NCBI RefSeq assembly: GCF_001660705.2
Contig: NZ_LYBV02000013.1
Coordinates: 62,001 to 126,000, forward strand
Reading direction: 5' to 3'
Source: Saccharicrinis aurantiacus
GTDB taxonomy: Bacteria; Bacteroidota; Bacteroidia; Bacteroidales; Marinilabiliaceae
Length of the DNA: 64,000 nt
Shown: positions 1-8,782 of the stretch, piece by piece
How the letters are laid out: each line of letters opens with the position of its first letter
Position numbering within the stretch: the stretch's first letter is position 1
The notes under the pieces: generated by a model
What the model saw: the letters and a program-made list of their open reading frames with translations, nothing else
Told to the model about the DNA's origin: nothing
Database searches by the model: none
Program-made: the position numbers and the translations under genes

Positions 1-947
1 ATTTTAATTTGCTGCTCAATAATATCGAAGCCAGTAATTTCTTCAGTAATTGGATGTTCTACTTGAACGCGTGTATTCATTTCCATGAAGTAATGGTTCA
101 AGTCTTTGTCAAGTAAGAACTCAACAGTACCTGCACTGTAATATCCGGTAGCCTCACAAAGGCGCACTGCATCTGCTCCAATTTTGGCTCTCAACTCTTC
201 AGTTAAAGCCGATGAGGGGGCTTCTTCAAGTAACTTTTGGTGCTTTCGCTGTATGCTACACTCTCTTTCAAAAAGATGAACTACATTCCCTTTTTTATCA
301 GCTAAAACTTGAAATTCTACGTGACGTGGATTCTCAACAAACTTTTCGATAAGCATTGCATCGTTATCGAATAAAGATTTTGCCTCGTTGGTTGCGAGTT
401 TATACATCAGCGCAAGCTCGCTTTTTTTACGAACAACACGCATTCCTTTTCCACCACCTCCAGCAACTGCTTTTAGCATAACTGGATATCCAATTTCTTC
501 AGAGGTACGTTCTGCTTCTTCTAGAGTAGAGATTACGCCCTTACTTCCTAATAAAACAGGTACCTTATTTTTAATCGCCATATTTCTGGCCAGCCCTTTA
601 TTACCCATCTGATTAATGGCTTTAGAAGAAGGTCCAATGAATATGATATTGTTACGTTCGCATTCTCTTGGTAAATATGGGTTTTCAGATAAGAAACCAT
701 ATCCTGGATGTATGGCATCAATTTTATTTTCTAATGCCACTTCAATTAATTTATCAATATTAGTATAAACATTGATAAATGTATTATCTGATACATCAAT
801 CACCTCATCCGCATGCTCAATATGTAATGCATTTGGCTCATGGTGAGATAAAAACATATAGGTTTTAATACCCATAGATTTTGCTGTGCGTGCAATTCTA
901 ATGGCTATTTCGCCTCTATTTGCAATTAAAATCGATTTAATCTTCAT
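1..947 (-). CDS. accC: Acyl-CoA carboxylase, biotin carboxylase subunit (partial, 3' end outside window)
   Basis: The ATP-grasp subunit that carboxylates biotin on the carrier protein of an acyl-CoA carboxylase. Translating the minus strand from the ATG at 947 gives MKIKSILIANRGEIAIRIAR, the usual N-terminus. It is followed by HPGYGFLSEN, by the glycine-rich ATP loop AVAGGGGKGMR near residue 165, by ERECSIQRKHQKL, and by MEMNTRVQVEHPITE near residue 300. About 315 codons are visible and the frame is open at the window edge, so about a third or more is missing. It lies 83 bp downstream of the carboxyltransferase gene on the same strand, as expected for one operon. Whether the enzyme acts on acetyl-CoA or propionyl-CoA cannot be told here; a longer alpha subunit with fused carrier domain is also possible. 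Confidence 0.93.
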   Translation of the reverse strand, partial: MKIKSILIANRGEIAIRIARTAKSMGIKTYMFLSHHEPNALHIEHADEVIDVSDNTFINVYTNIDKLIEVALENKIDAIHPGYGFLSENPYLPRECERNNIIFIGPSSKAINQMGNKGLARNMAIKNKVPVLLGSKGVISTLEEAERTSEEIGYPVMLKAVAGGGGKGMRVVRKKSELALMYKLATNEAKSLFDNDAMLIEKFVENPRHVEFQVLADKKGNVVHLFERECSIQRKHQKLLEEAPSSALTEELRAKIGADAVRLCEATGYYSAGTVEFLLDKDLNHYFMEMNTRVQVEHPITEEITGFDIIEQQIK

Positions 948-1030
948 TATAATTTTTTTTTACAGACGACTGATTGCTTAAAAGTTACATCAATCCTGTT
1001 GAAATTCAGTAAGTATGACCTTTAAATTTT

Positions 1031-2587
1031 TTATAAAGGCATATTTCCATGCTTACGTTGAGGATTTTGCTCAACTTTATTTTCTAACAATGCAAATGCA
1101 TTAATAATAATATCTCTTGTTTCAGAAGGGTCAATTACCTCATCTATATAACCTTTTTCATCAGCTACATATGGGTTAGCCACATTCTCTTTATAATCAG
1201 CAATTAATTTGCGTTTCAGTTCTTCAGGATCTTTGGCGCTTAGTAATTCCTTACGATTTAAGATTTTAACAGCTCCCTCAGGTCCCATAACTGCTACTTC
1301 AGCAGTAGGCCAAGCAAAGTTAAAGTCGCCACCCATATTTTTACTATTCATTACAATATAAGCACCTCCGTATGCTTTACGTAAAATTACAGTAATTTTT
1401 GGTACAGTAGCTTCGGCAAAGGCATAAAGTAATTTAGCACCATGCATAATTATGGCGTTGTGCTCTTGGCTTTTACCAGGCATAAAACCAGGAACATCTT
1501 CAAGTACCAATATTGGAATGTTAAAAGAATCGCAGAAACGAACAAAACGAGCAGCTTTTTTAGAGGCGTTAATGTCAAGTGTTCCGGCCATTACTTTTGG
1601 TTGGTTAGCAACAATACCCACTACTTGATTATTTAGGCGAGCCATGCCGATAACTATATTCTGAGCATGATTTTCGGCAATTTCGTAAAAGCTATCTTTA
1701 TCAGAAATCAACTTAATTACCTCAACAATGTCATAAGGCTTGTTGGGGTCATCAGGCAATAGCATAGATAACTTCTCGATTTTAGAACTTGCAGCATTCT
1801 CTACCGATGTTACAGGAGGATTTTCTACATTATTAGATGGTAAATAACTTAATAGCTTTTTTACACCCATTAAAGTATGTTCCTCATCACTATAAATTAA
1901 ATCGGCAACACCACTTTGGCTAGCGTGTACTTCGGCACCTCCTAATTCTTCAAAAGTTGTATCCTCATTAAGCACTTCTTTAACCACATCAGGACCAGTA
2001 ACGAACATATATGATGTATCGCGAGTCATGAATTTAAAGTCAGTTAAAGCAGGGGAGTATACAGCACCACCAGCTGCAGGTCCAAGAATTACTGAAATTT
2101 GGGGTATTACTCCAGAGCTTTTTACATTCTGCATAAAAATACCAGCGTAACCAGCTAAACTAGCTACTCCTTCTTGAATTCTGGCACCACCAGAGTCAAT
2201 GAGCCCAATGATTGGATGCCCCATCTTAAGAGCCATCTCCTGAACTTTTATGATTTTTCGCGCATGCACAGTTCCCAAAGAACCACCCATAAAACTAAAA
2301 TCTTGGGCGTATAAAAAAACCTGACGTCCGTTTATTGTTCCATAACCAACTATAACTCCGTCGCCAAATTTTTCTTCATTAGGCATTCCAGCGGGTTTAA
2401 CAAAAGCATCAATTTCTCTAAAACTACCTTCATCCATAAGGTATTCAATACGCTCTCTAGCGGTTAATTTACCTTTGGCGTGTTGTTTAGAAAAATATGT
2501 TTCGTCGTATTGATCTTCTAACTTTTCGTTTCTCTCGTGAAACCTTTTGAATGGAATCCTATTATCTTTCATTTTTGTTGTATCCAT
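1031..2587 (-). CDS. Acyl-CoA carboxylase beta subunit (carboxyltransferase, propionyl-CoA type)
   Basis: Transfers the carboxyl group from carboxybiotin to an acyl-CoA. The 518 residues match the usual length of the PccB/MmdA family. Visible landmarks are the N-terminal carboxyltransferase motif GGARIQEGVASLAGY near residue 134, GPAAGGAVYSPALTDF near 170 (first oxyanion hole), and RKAYGGAYIVMNSK near 400 with WPTAEVAVMGPEGAV (second half). The C-terminus ends in a basic GNMPL tail often seen in this family. The start at 2587 is kept, although Met6 is possible. It is upstream of the biotin carboxylase gene on the same strand. In Bacteroidota such pairs often serve propionyl-CoA/methylmalonyl-CoA conversion, but the substrate is inferred, not shown. 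Confidence 0.9.
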   Translation of the reverse strand: MDTTKMKDNRIPFKRFHERNEKLEDQYDETYFSKQHAKGKLTARERIEYLMDEGSFREIDAFVKPAGMPNEEKFGDGVIVGYGTINGRQVFLYAQDFSFMGGSLGTVHARKIIKVQEMALKMGHPIIGLIDSGGARIQEGVASLAGYAGIFMQNVKSSGVIPQISVILGPAAGGAVYSPALTDFKFMTRDTSYMFVTGPDVVKEVLNEDTTFEELGGAEVHASQSGVADLIYSDEEHTLMGVKKLLSYLPSNNVENPPVTSVENAASSKIEKLSMLLPDDPNKPYDIVEVIKLISDKDSFYEIAENHAQNIVIGMARLNNQVVGIVANQPKVMAGTLDINASKKAARFVRFCDSFNIPILVLEDVPGFMPGKSQEHNAIIMHGAKLLYAFAEATVPKITVILRKAYGGAYIVMNSKNMGGDFNFAWPTAEVAVMGPEGAVKILNRKELLSAKDPEELKRKLIADYKENVANPYVADEKGYIDEVIDPSETRDIIINAFALLENKVEQNPQRKHGNMPL

Positions 2588-2814
2588 AATAAACAGATAT
2601 TTGTGAAACTAGTTCTATCTAGAGACACTTTACGTATTTAAGAGTTTATTTAAAGCTAAGCATAACATTAACCCTCTTTTACCACATTTGGTTCATGTAT
2701 ATGTATAAAAAATAGCTTTTAATCTTTAATTAAAGGATTTTCATCCACTATTTTAACTGCTGCCTTTTACAGGGTAATTGTATTTAGAATCCTTCTAGAT
2801 AGTGTTGTAGGGCA

Positions 2815-2845
2815 TAAAAAAAGGCCGAGATTAACCCGGCCTTTG
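2815..2845 (-). terminator. Rho-independent terminator of alaS
   Basis: AAAGGCCG at 2820-2827 pairs with CGGCCTTT at 2837-2844. Read on the minus strand the stem is followed by a run of seven T (plus-strand A at 2816-2822). It lies just after the alaS stop codon. Confidence 0.88.
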
Positions 2846-2865
2846 GTTACTTTGTAAGTTTATAA

Positions 2866-5496
2866 TTAACTTATTTTATTTTCGACAAAGTTACGTGCTC
2901 TGTCGATTGCTTTTTCTAATCCTTCAAGATTTTTACCTCCTGCTGTTGCAAGAAATGCTTGGCCACCTCCGCCACCTTTAATTTCACTTGCAGCATCTTT
3001 AATAACCTCAACTGCGTTTACTTTACCTTCTTTCGCTAAGTTTTCAGATACAGCTACTAATATTTGTGGTTTGCCTTTAACTTCAGATCCAATAATGGCA
3101 ACGTATTCACCTAGCTCCTTCTTTAATTGAAAGGCTAGATCTTTTATCTTATCACCTAATATTGGTTGAACTGTTGCAGTAATTAGTTTGATATCATGAA
3201 TTGTTTGGGCATCATCTATTAATTCACGTTTTTTCATGTTTAATAGATTCTGTTTCATGCCGTTTAAATCTTTGTTTAAGCTTGAGTTTTCACTAAGCAT
3301 GTTCTCGATGTTTTTCTCGAGATCACCAGTTGATTTAAACATATTACCTAAGGCTGTGAGTAATTGCGTTTGTTTTTGAAACATTTGATATGCCTTCTCT
3401 CCACTTACAGCCTCAATACGGCGTATGCCAGACGAAATAGATGACTCACCAATTATTTTAAAGGAACCGATTTCACCAGTGTGCTTTACATGCGTACCTC
3501 CACAAAGTTCTATTGAATCTCCAAATTGAATTGCACGCACTAGATCGCCATATTTTTCTCCAAATAACATCATAGCACCTTTTTCTTGTGCCTTGCTAAC
3601 CGGAATATCACGCATCTCGTTAAGTGCATAATTGGTTCTAATATTGGTATTCACTATATTTTCTACCTGCTCAATTTCTTCAGTACTTAATTTCTGAAAG
3701 TGAGAAAAGTCGAAACGTAAATAATCAGGATGAACCAATGACCCTTTTTGCTCCACATGCTCGCCTAAAACACTTCTTAAGGCATGGTGTAGTAGGTGGG
3801 TTGCTGTATGATTTCTATCGGTTGACTTACGGTTGGTAACTGCAACAACAGCTTTAAAGCTAGGCTCTAAATTAGCTGGAAGTTTTTTAACCATATGCAC
3901 AATTAATCCGTTTTCCTTTTTAGTATCAATGATACTTACTTTCTCAGATCCATTATCAATGTATCCAGTATCGCCAACCTGACCACCACTTTCAGCATAA
4001 AAAGGTGTAATATTGAATACAAGCTGAAATAGAGTTTTGTTTTTGGCTGTAACTTTACGGTATTTAGTGATGTAAACGTCGCTTTCTAAATTATCATAAC
4101 CGATAAATTCTTCAACATCATCATGCTTTAAAATAACCCAGTCGTCAGTTTCAATCGAAGTTGCATTTCGTGCACGTTCTTTTTGCGCATTCATCTCAGA
4201 TTCAAACTCTCTTCGATTTACCACAAGATCGTTTTCCTTTAAAATTAATTCAGTTAAATCTAACGGAAAACCAAATGTATCATAAAGTTCAAAAGCAATC
4301 TTACCTGGTACTACCTTGTAATCATCGGCTTTGGTTTCTTTTATTATTTTATTTAGCATGGAGATACCCGTTTCAAGAGTTCTTAAAAAAGAGTCCTCTT
4401 CTTCACGAATAACTTTAGTTACTAAATCTTGTTGTTGTTTTAACTCAGGGTATGCACTTCCCATTGATTCAATTAAAGAAGGAATCAATTGGTGTAAAAA
4501 GGCTTGTTTCTGATTTAAAAATGTATATCCATAACGCACTGCTCTACGCAATATTCTACGTATTACATAGCCCGCTTTATTGTTAGAAGGCAATTGTCCG
4601 TCGGTTATAGAAAATGCAATGGTTCTGATATGATCCGCAATTACTCGCATGGCAATGTCAGAATCTTCGTTGTTGCCATATTTTATGTTCGCAATTGTTG
4701 CAATTTCATTTATGATAGGCACAAATACATCTGTATCGTAGTTTGATTGTTTCTTTTGTACAACACGGCATAAACGTTCAAAACCCATTCCGGTATCAAC
4801 ATGGCTTTGAGGTAGATTTTCTAGGTCTCCATTTGCTTTGCGATTGTATTGCATAAAAACCAAGTTCCACACTTCAATCACTTCAGGGTGATCTTCGTTT
4901 ACTAAAGAAGCACCATCAACTTTTTGTCTTTCTTCATCGGAGCGTAAATCTACATGGATTTCAGAGCATGGTCCACATGGTCCCATTTCTCCCATTTCCC
5001 AAAAATTATCTTTTCTATTTCCATTGATAATTTTTTCAGCAGGTAAATGTTTCTTCCATAAATTGAAAGCTTCCATATCTTTTTCAAGCTTCATATCCTT
5101 ATCACCTTCAAATACTGAAGCATAAAGTCTGCTTGTATCAATTTTTAATACTTCGGTAAGATATTCCCAGGCCCAATCTATCGCTTCAGCTTTAAAGTAA
5201 TCGCCAAAAGACCAGTTGCCAAGCATCTCAAACATAGTATGGTGGTAAGTATCATGACCTACTTCTTCTAAGTCATTATGCTTTCCGGAAACACGAAGAC
5301 ATTTTTGAGAGTTTGCTATTCGTGATGAAGAAGGTTTGGCATTTCCTAAAAAAATATCTTTAAACTGATTCATACCTGCATTGATAAACATCAATGTTGG
5401 GTCGTTTTTAACAACCATTGGGGCAGATGAAACAATCTGATGTTGTTTGGATTCGAAGAAATCCCAAAAACTTTTTCTTACCTCAGAAGCATTCAT
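2866..5496 (-). CDS. alaS: Alanine--tRNA ligase
   Basis: Charges tRNA-Ala in the cytoplasm. The 876-residue protein has the full set of AlaRS modules: the class II catalytic core from the N-terminus (MNASEVRKSFWDFFESK, then GPCGPCSEIHVD), the tRNA-recognition region, and an editing domain with the zinc motif HTATH near residue 562 and CGGTH near 664. The C-Ala/DHHA1 domain ends in the glycine-rich IKGGGGGQAFLATAGG. Length is normal for bacterial AlaRS. It is divergent from the M23 peptidase gene with a 130-bp shared upstream region, and it has its own terminator. A TAnnTTTG-like box on the minus strand (complement of 5551-5558) is a candidate -7 element. Confidence 0.98.
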   Translation of the reverse strand: MNASEVRKSFWDFFESKQHQIVSSAPMVVKNDPTLMFINAGMNQFKDIFLGNAKPSSSRIANSQKCLRVSGKHNDLEEVGHDTYHHTMFEMLGNWSFGDYFKAEAIDWAWEYLTEVLKIDTSRLYASVFEGDKDMKLEKDMEAFNLWKKHLPAEKIINGNRKDNFWEMGEMGPCGPCSEIHVDLRSDEERQKVDGASLVNEDHPEVIEVWNLVFMQYNRKANGDLENLPQSHVDTGMGFERLCRVVQKKQSNYDTDVFVPIINEIATIANIKYGNNEDSDIAMRVIADHIRTIAFSITDGQLPSNNKAGYVIRRILRRAVRYGYTFLNQKQAFLHQLIPSLIESMGSAYPELKQQQDLVTKVIREEEDSFLRTLETGISMLNKIIKETKADDYKVVPGKIAFELYDTFGFPLDLTELILKENDLVVNRREFESEMNAQKERARNATSIETDDWVILKHDDVEEFIGYDNLESDVYITKYRKVTAKNKTLFQLVFNITPFYAESGGQVGDTGYIDNGSEKVSIIDTKKENGLIVHMVKKLPANLEPSFKAVVAVTNRKSTDRNHTATHLLHHALRSVLGEHVEQKGSLVHPDYLRFDFSHFQKLSTEEIEQVENIVNTNIRTNYALNEMRDIPVSKAQEKGAMMLFGEKYGDLVRAIQFGDSIELCGGTHVKHTGEIGSFKIIGESSISSGIRRIEAVSGEKAYQMFQKQTQLLTALGNMFKSTGDLEKNIENMLSENSSLNKDLNGMKQNLLNMKKRELIDDAQTIHDIKLITATVQPILGDKIKDLAFQLKKELGEYVAIIGSEVKGKPQILVAVSENLAKEGKVNAVEVIKDAASEIKGGGGGQAFLATAGGKNLEGLEKAIDRARNFVENKIS

Positions 5497-5547
5497 TGTT
5501 CTTACTTAATTATTGTTATACTTACTTATTGTACCTATTTTACGAAG

Positions 5548-5577
5548 TTGCAAAGTTAGATTTTTTCGCTAATTTTG
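5548..5577 (+). promoter_or_regulatory. Candidate promoter of the M23 peptidase gene, overlapping the alaS promoter
   Basis: TTG at 5548-5550, a spacer of exactly 19 bp, and TAATTTTG at 5570-5577 match the Bacteroidota -33/-7 pattern (TTG and TAnnTTTG). On the opposite strand the complement of 5551-5558 reads TAACTTTG, a possible -7 box for alaS. The two divergent promoters would therefore overlap. Confidence 0.65.
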
Positions 5578-5626
5578 CATCTAAATAATCTTAAAAATCC
5601 ACTAGTTACAATAAGTTATTTGTTGT

Positions 5627-6598
5627 ATGGCAAAAGTTAAATTCCGATATAACCCAGAAACCTTAAGTTACGATAAAATAGAAACCGGATTTAAGTATTA
5701 TACGGCTCGTGCTGTATTGTACACATTGTTTGGTGCTGTTCTCGGCTTAGCCTTCTTTTTTGCGTACTCTAATTTGGTCGATAGTCCAAAAGAGAAACGA
5801 TTACTGAGAGAGAATGCAAGGTTAACTACCCAAATTGAAATCATTAATAAGAAGTTTGATAAGGTAGCTTTGGTTTTGGACGACATACAGCTGCGTGATG
5901 AAAATATTTATAGGGTTATATTTCAGGCCGACTCGATTCCGAACTCTATCAGACATGCTGGTTTTGGCGGTGTTAATCGTTACGAGGGTCTAGAGGACTT
6001 AGATGATGCAGCTTTGGTAATAAATACATCTAAGAAGCTTGATGTAATTATGAAACAACTTTATGTTCAGTCAAAATCATTTGATGAAATTGTTAGTTTG
6101 GCTAAACGAAAAGAAGAGCTAATAAAAGCGACTCCTGCTATTATGCCAATAGCTAATAAAGATTTAAAACGTACGGCTTCAGGATGGGGATACCGTATTC
6201 ATCCAATATACAAAACACGTCGGTTTCATTATGGAATGGACTTTACAGCATCTACTGGTACAGAAGTATATGCAACAGGTGATGGTAAAGTATCAAAAGT
6301 GACCAAGCAAAGTATAGGTTATGGAAAACGAATTGAAATAGATCACGGTTTTGGATATAAAACCCTGTATGCACATTTAAATGATTTTAATGTGAAGAAA
6401 GGGCAGAAGGTAAAAAGAGGTGATGTAATTGGTTACGTTGGTAATAGTGGTACTTCTACAGGGCCTCACTTGCACTATGAGGTTATGGTTAAGAATAAAA
6501 AAGTAAATCCAACGCATTATTACTTTAATGATTTAACTGCTGATGAGTATCAAGAAATGATTCGTATTTCATCAAACTCCAATCAAACATTTGATTAA
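5627..6598 (+). CDS. M23 family metallopeptidase (LytM-type, membrane-anchored)
   Basis: A predicted zinc endopeptidase acting on peptidoglycan cross-bridges, or a regulator of such an enzyme. Of 323 residues, about 30-50 form one membrane segment (ARAVLYTLFGAVLGLAFFFAY), followed by a coiled-coil stretch (about 55-90) and a C-terminal M23 domain. That domain carries the zinc ligands HYGMDF near residue 203 and HLHYEV near 284, with GYGKRIEIDHG and TLYAHL between them, so it looks catalytically intact. The short cytoplasmic N-terminus, one TM segment and periplasmic domain fit a cell-envelope enzyme. It sits alone between alaS and convergent genes. Confidence 0.9.
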   Translation: MAKVKFRYNPETLSYDKIETGFKYYTARAVLYTLFGAVLGLAFFFAYSNLVDSPKEKRLLRENARLTTQIEIINKKFDKVALVLDDIQLRDENIYRVIFQADSIPNSIRHAGFGGVNRYEGLEDLDDAALVINTSKKLDVIMKQLYVQSKSFDEIVSLAKRKEELIKATPAIMPIANKDLKRTASGWGYRIHPIYKTRRFHYGMDFTASTGTEVYATGDGKVSKVTKQSIGYGKRIEIDHGFGYKTLYAHLNDFNVKKGQKVKRGDVIGYVGNSGTSTGPHLHYEVMVKNKKVNPTHYYFNDLTADEYQEMIRISSNSNQTFD

Positions 6599-6642
6599 AT
6601 TAAATCCTCAGAAGCGCTGGATTAAATTATAACTATGATTAT

Positions 6643-6999
6643 CTAATATTGATTCGTACTTAGCAGTACTAGAGTACATGCATGTATTATTTCAATATTT
6701 TCTAGTGTTGCAAATTTTTCTAATTCTGGATTTTCTGTACCTGGATTTAAAATTGTTCTTCGTGGTTGAATTGATTTAATTAAGTCGAAATATTGAGCTT
6801 GATGTTTAGCTCCAATGTACATTGTTATTGTATCAATATCAGTTGTATTTTCTAATTGTGTAACAATAGGGGTGTTGTCAATTTGTCCAGCTCTATTCCC
6901 AAGGGCAATAACCTTGTGTCCATGAGAAATAAGTAATTTAATAGCTTTGTTTGAATATCGTTCTGCCTTTGGGCTAGCACCAATTACTAAAGTTTTCAT
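6643..6999 (-). CDS. CoA-binding (YccU-like) domain protein
   Basis: A 118-residue single-domain Rossmann protein resembling the CoA_binding_2 family. It opens with MKTLVIGASPKAERYSNKAI, a nucleotide/CoA-binding turn, has a second beta-alpha unit (GHKVIALGNRAGQ), and ends with the GTENPELEKFA region typical of the family. The biological role of these small proteins is unclear. It lies 5 bp downstream of ispF on the same strand, so the two are probably cotranscribed, although no functional link to isoprenoid synthesis is known. Confidence 0.8.
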   Translation of the reverse strand: MKTLVIGASPKAERYSNKAIKLLISHGHKVIALGNRAGQIDNTPIVTQLENTTDIDTITMYIGAKHQAQYFDLIKSIQPRRTILNPGTENPELEKFATLENIEIIHACTLVLLSTNQY

Positions 7000-7004
7000 A
7001 TTTG

Positions 7005-7490
7005 TTATTTTGTTAGTTTTTGAACCAATACCGTTGCATAAGCAGCAATTCCATCTTGTGTACCAACAAAACCTAACTTTTCAGTTGTGGTGGCTTTAAT
7101 GGCGAGGTCATCTGTGTCAATGTTCATTACATCGGCAAGAGTTGATTGCATTGTTGGGATCAAATCTTTTAATTTAGGTTTTTCGAGGCAAATAGTAGAA
7201 TCGATATTCCCAATTTCAAATCCTTTTTCTGTGATGATTTTAACTGTTCGCTTTAATAATATTTTACTGTCAATACCCTTAAAATCACTTGATGTATCCG
7301 GGAAGTGGAAACCTATATCTCGCATGTTACATGCCCCAAGTAAAGCATCGCATATTGCATGAATAAGTACATCTCCATCCGAATGGCCAATTGATCCTTT
7401 TATGTGTTTTACATGTATTCCACCAATCCACAGCTCTTCACCTTCACCAAGTTTATGAACATCATAGCCAAATCCAACTCTTATTTTCAT
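7005..7490 (-). CDS. ispF: 2-C-methyl-D-erythritol 2,4-cyclodiphosphate synthase
   Basis: The fifth step of the MEP isoprenoid pathway: cyclises CDP-methylerythritol 2-phosphate with loss of CMP. The 161 residues are the family's standard size. The metal-binding DVH (GFGYDVHKL, residues about 6-14) and HSDGDVLIHAICDALLGA near 36-53 are intact. The C-terminal KATTTEKLGFVG region, which binds the cytidine, is also present. It is the first gene of a two-gene minus-strand unit with the CoA-binding protein and lies just downstream of the porV terminator. Confidence 0.96.
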   Translation of the reverse strand: MKIRVGFGYDVHKLGEGEELWIGGIHVKHIKGSIGHSDGDVLIHAICDALLGACNMRDIGFHFPDTSSDFKGIDSKILLKRTVKIITEKGFEIGNIDSTICLEKPKLKDLIPTMQSTLADVMNIDTDDLAIKATTTEKLGFVGTQDGIAAYATVLVQKLTK

Positions 7491-7536
7491 GATAACTAAA
7501 TTATTGTTTTTGTAAAGCTAATTAAACTATATGAAA

Positions 7537-7570
7537 CAAAAAATCCCGTATACTTGGGGTATACGGGATT
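7537..7570 (-). terminator. Rho-independent terminator of porV
   Basis: A perfect 12-bp stem (7542-7553 with 7559-7570, arm AATCCCGTATAC, loop TTGGG) is followed on the minus strand by a T-run. It separates porV from ispF. Confidence 0.88.
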
Positions 7571-7589
7571 CCTATTTTATTTAGATAAA

Positions 7590-8723
7590 CTATCTTTTTC
7601 TTTTATAAGTAGGTCGTTTATTTTTTCCTGTCATCTCATCAAAATTAAATGCTAGTGAGAATCTGATTGTATTTGCCAACGGATTATTAGCAACCAGTGG
7701 AATTATATACGAAGCATCAATAGTAAACATGTTAAATTTAAGCCCAGCACCAGCGGTTGCATATTTGTTATTTCCTCTTGTTTCATCTTGATGAGAATAA
7801 CCGGCTCTAAGTGCAAATTGATTATCGTACCAATATTCAGCACCTAAAGAAAACATGAAGTCTTCAAGGGTCATATCGCCAAAAGATTTAAAGAAAGAAG
7901 CAGGTACAGAAATATCTTGGTTTTCTTCACCTTTTGCAATCATTAGCTTATTAATATCCATTGTAAAGCCAATTTTGTTATATCGGTCAATTTCGGTAGA
8001 GTAAGCTCCACCCAAGCGCATGTTAGCAGGTAAAAACTGTTCGTCTGTACCACCATTGTATGATATTTTGGAACCTAGATTTGAGAAGTTTAGTCCGGCA
8101 GATATATCTCCTTTTCGTCCTCCCCATTTTACGCGTTGTAGATAATAGAAGTTAAGGTCAGCAGCAAAGGCATTGCCTGCAGATGCGCCAGCTGTTCCAC
8201 TACCATTCAATAAGTCTGATCGAATATACCTAAAGGCAATAGATGCTGAAAAGTTATCTGATAATAATCGAGAATAGGCAGCATCAAGCGCAAATTCATT
8301 TGGATTACCAGTTGTTGTAGGTTCTCCATTATCATCGGTAAAAGTAATATGTCCCATCGAAAAATATCTTAAGGATGCACTTACCGTTGACATCTTATCT
8401 ACTCTTTTAAAGAAAGTAAGATAGTATAGGTTGATATCATTAACCAAGTTTCTTAACCAAGGAGTAAATGAAACAGAAACCCCCATGTCTTGCTCTAAAA
8501 AGGCATACTTAGATGAGTTCCAATGTTGAGAGCTAAGGTCTGCCGATGTGGCAACACCTGCATCACCCATTGCTCCAGCTCTTGATTCTGGAGAAATATT
8601 TAAGAATGGGGTAGCGGTTGGAACCAGTATTCCTTCTTCAACTTCGTTTTGCGCAAAAGAAGCAATTGTAGAAAGAACAAAAATACTTACAATAGCAACT
8701 AGTTTAAAGGTTGATTTTTGCAT
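7590..8723 (-). CDS. porV: Type IX secretion outer-membrane protein PorV (LptO)
   Basis: The outer-membrane beta-barrel that shuttles T9SS cargo from the translocon to the PorU sortase. It has 377 residues with a clear signal peptide (MQKSTFKLVAIVSIFVLSTIASFAQ). The PorV family start TATPFLNISPESRAGAMGDAGVA follows directly. The rest is repeated amphipathic strands, including GAGLKFNMFTIDASYIIPL near the end, and a basic tail. The gene lies 59 bp downstream of porU on the same strand, as in many Bacteroidota. With gldJ next door it marks a T9SS/gliding locus; the GH16 enzyme at 52598 is a likely cargo. Confidence 0.95.
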   Translation of the reverse strand: MQKSTFKLVAIVSIFVLSTIASFAQNEVEEGILVPTATPFLNISPESRAGAMGDAGVATSADLSSQHWNSSKYAFLEQDMGVSVSFTPWLRNLVNDINLYYLTFFKRVDKMSTVSASLRYFSMGHITFTDDNGEPTTTGNPNEFALDAAYSRLLSDNFSASIAFRYIRSDLLNGSGTAGASAGNAFAADLNFYYLQRVKWGGRKGDISAGLNFSNLGSKISYNGGTDEQFLPANMRLGGAYSTEIDRYNKIGFTMDINKLMIAKGEENQDISVPASFFKSFGDMTLEDFMFSLGAEYWYDNQFALRAGYSHQDETRGNNKYATAGAGLKFNMFTIDASYIIPLVANNPLANTIRFSLAFNFDEMTGKNKRPTYKRKR

Positions 8724-8782
8724 AAATTATTTGTTTGTAAAATATAATAGTCTACAAAGTAAACGCAAAAAAATGATTTTTA

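Noticed and set aside
388-612. Plus-strand 74-codon frame
   Set aside because: Lies antisense inside the biotin carboxylase gene, whose protein is clearly conserved.
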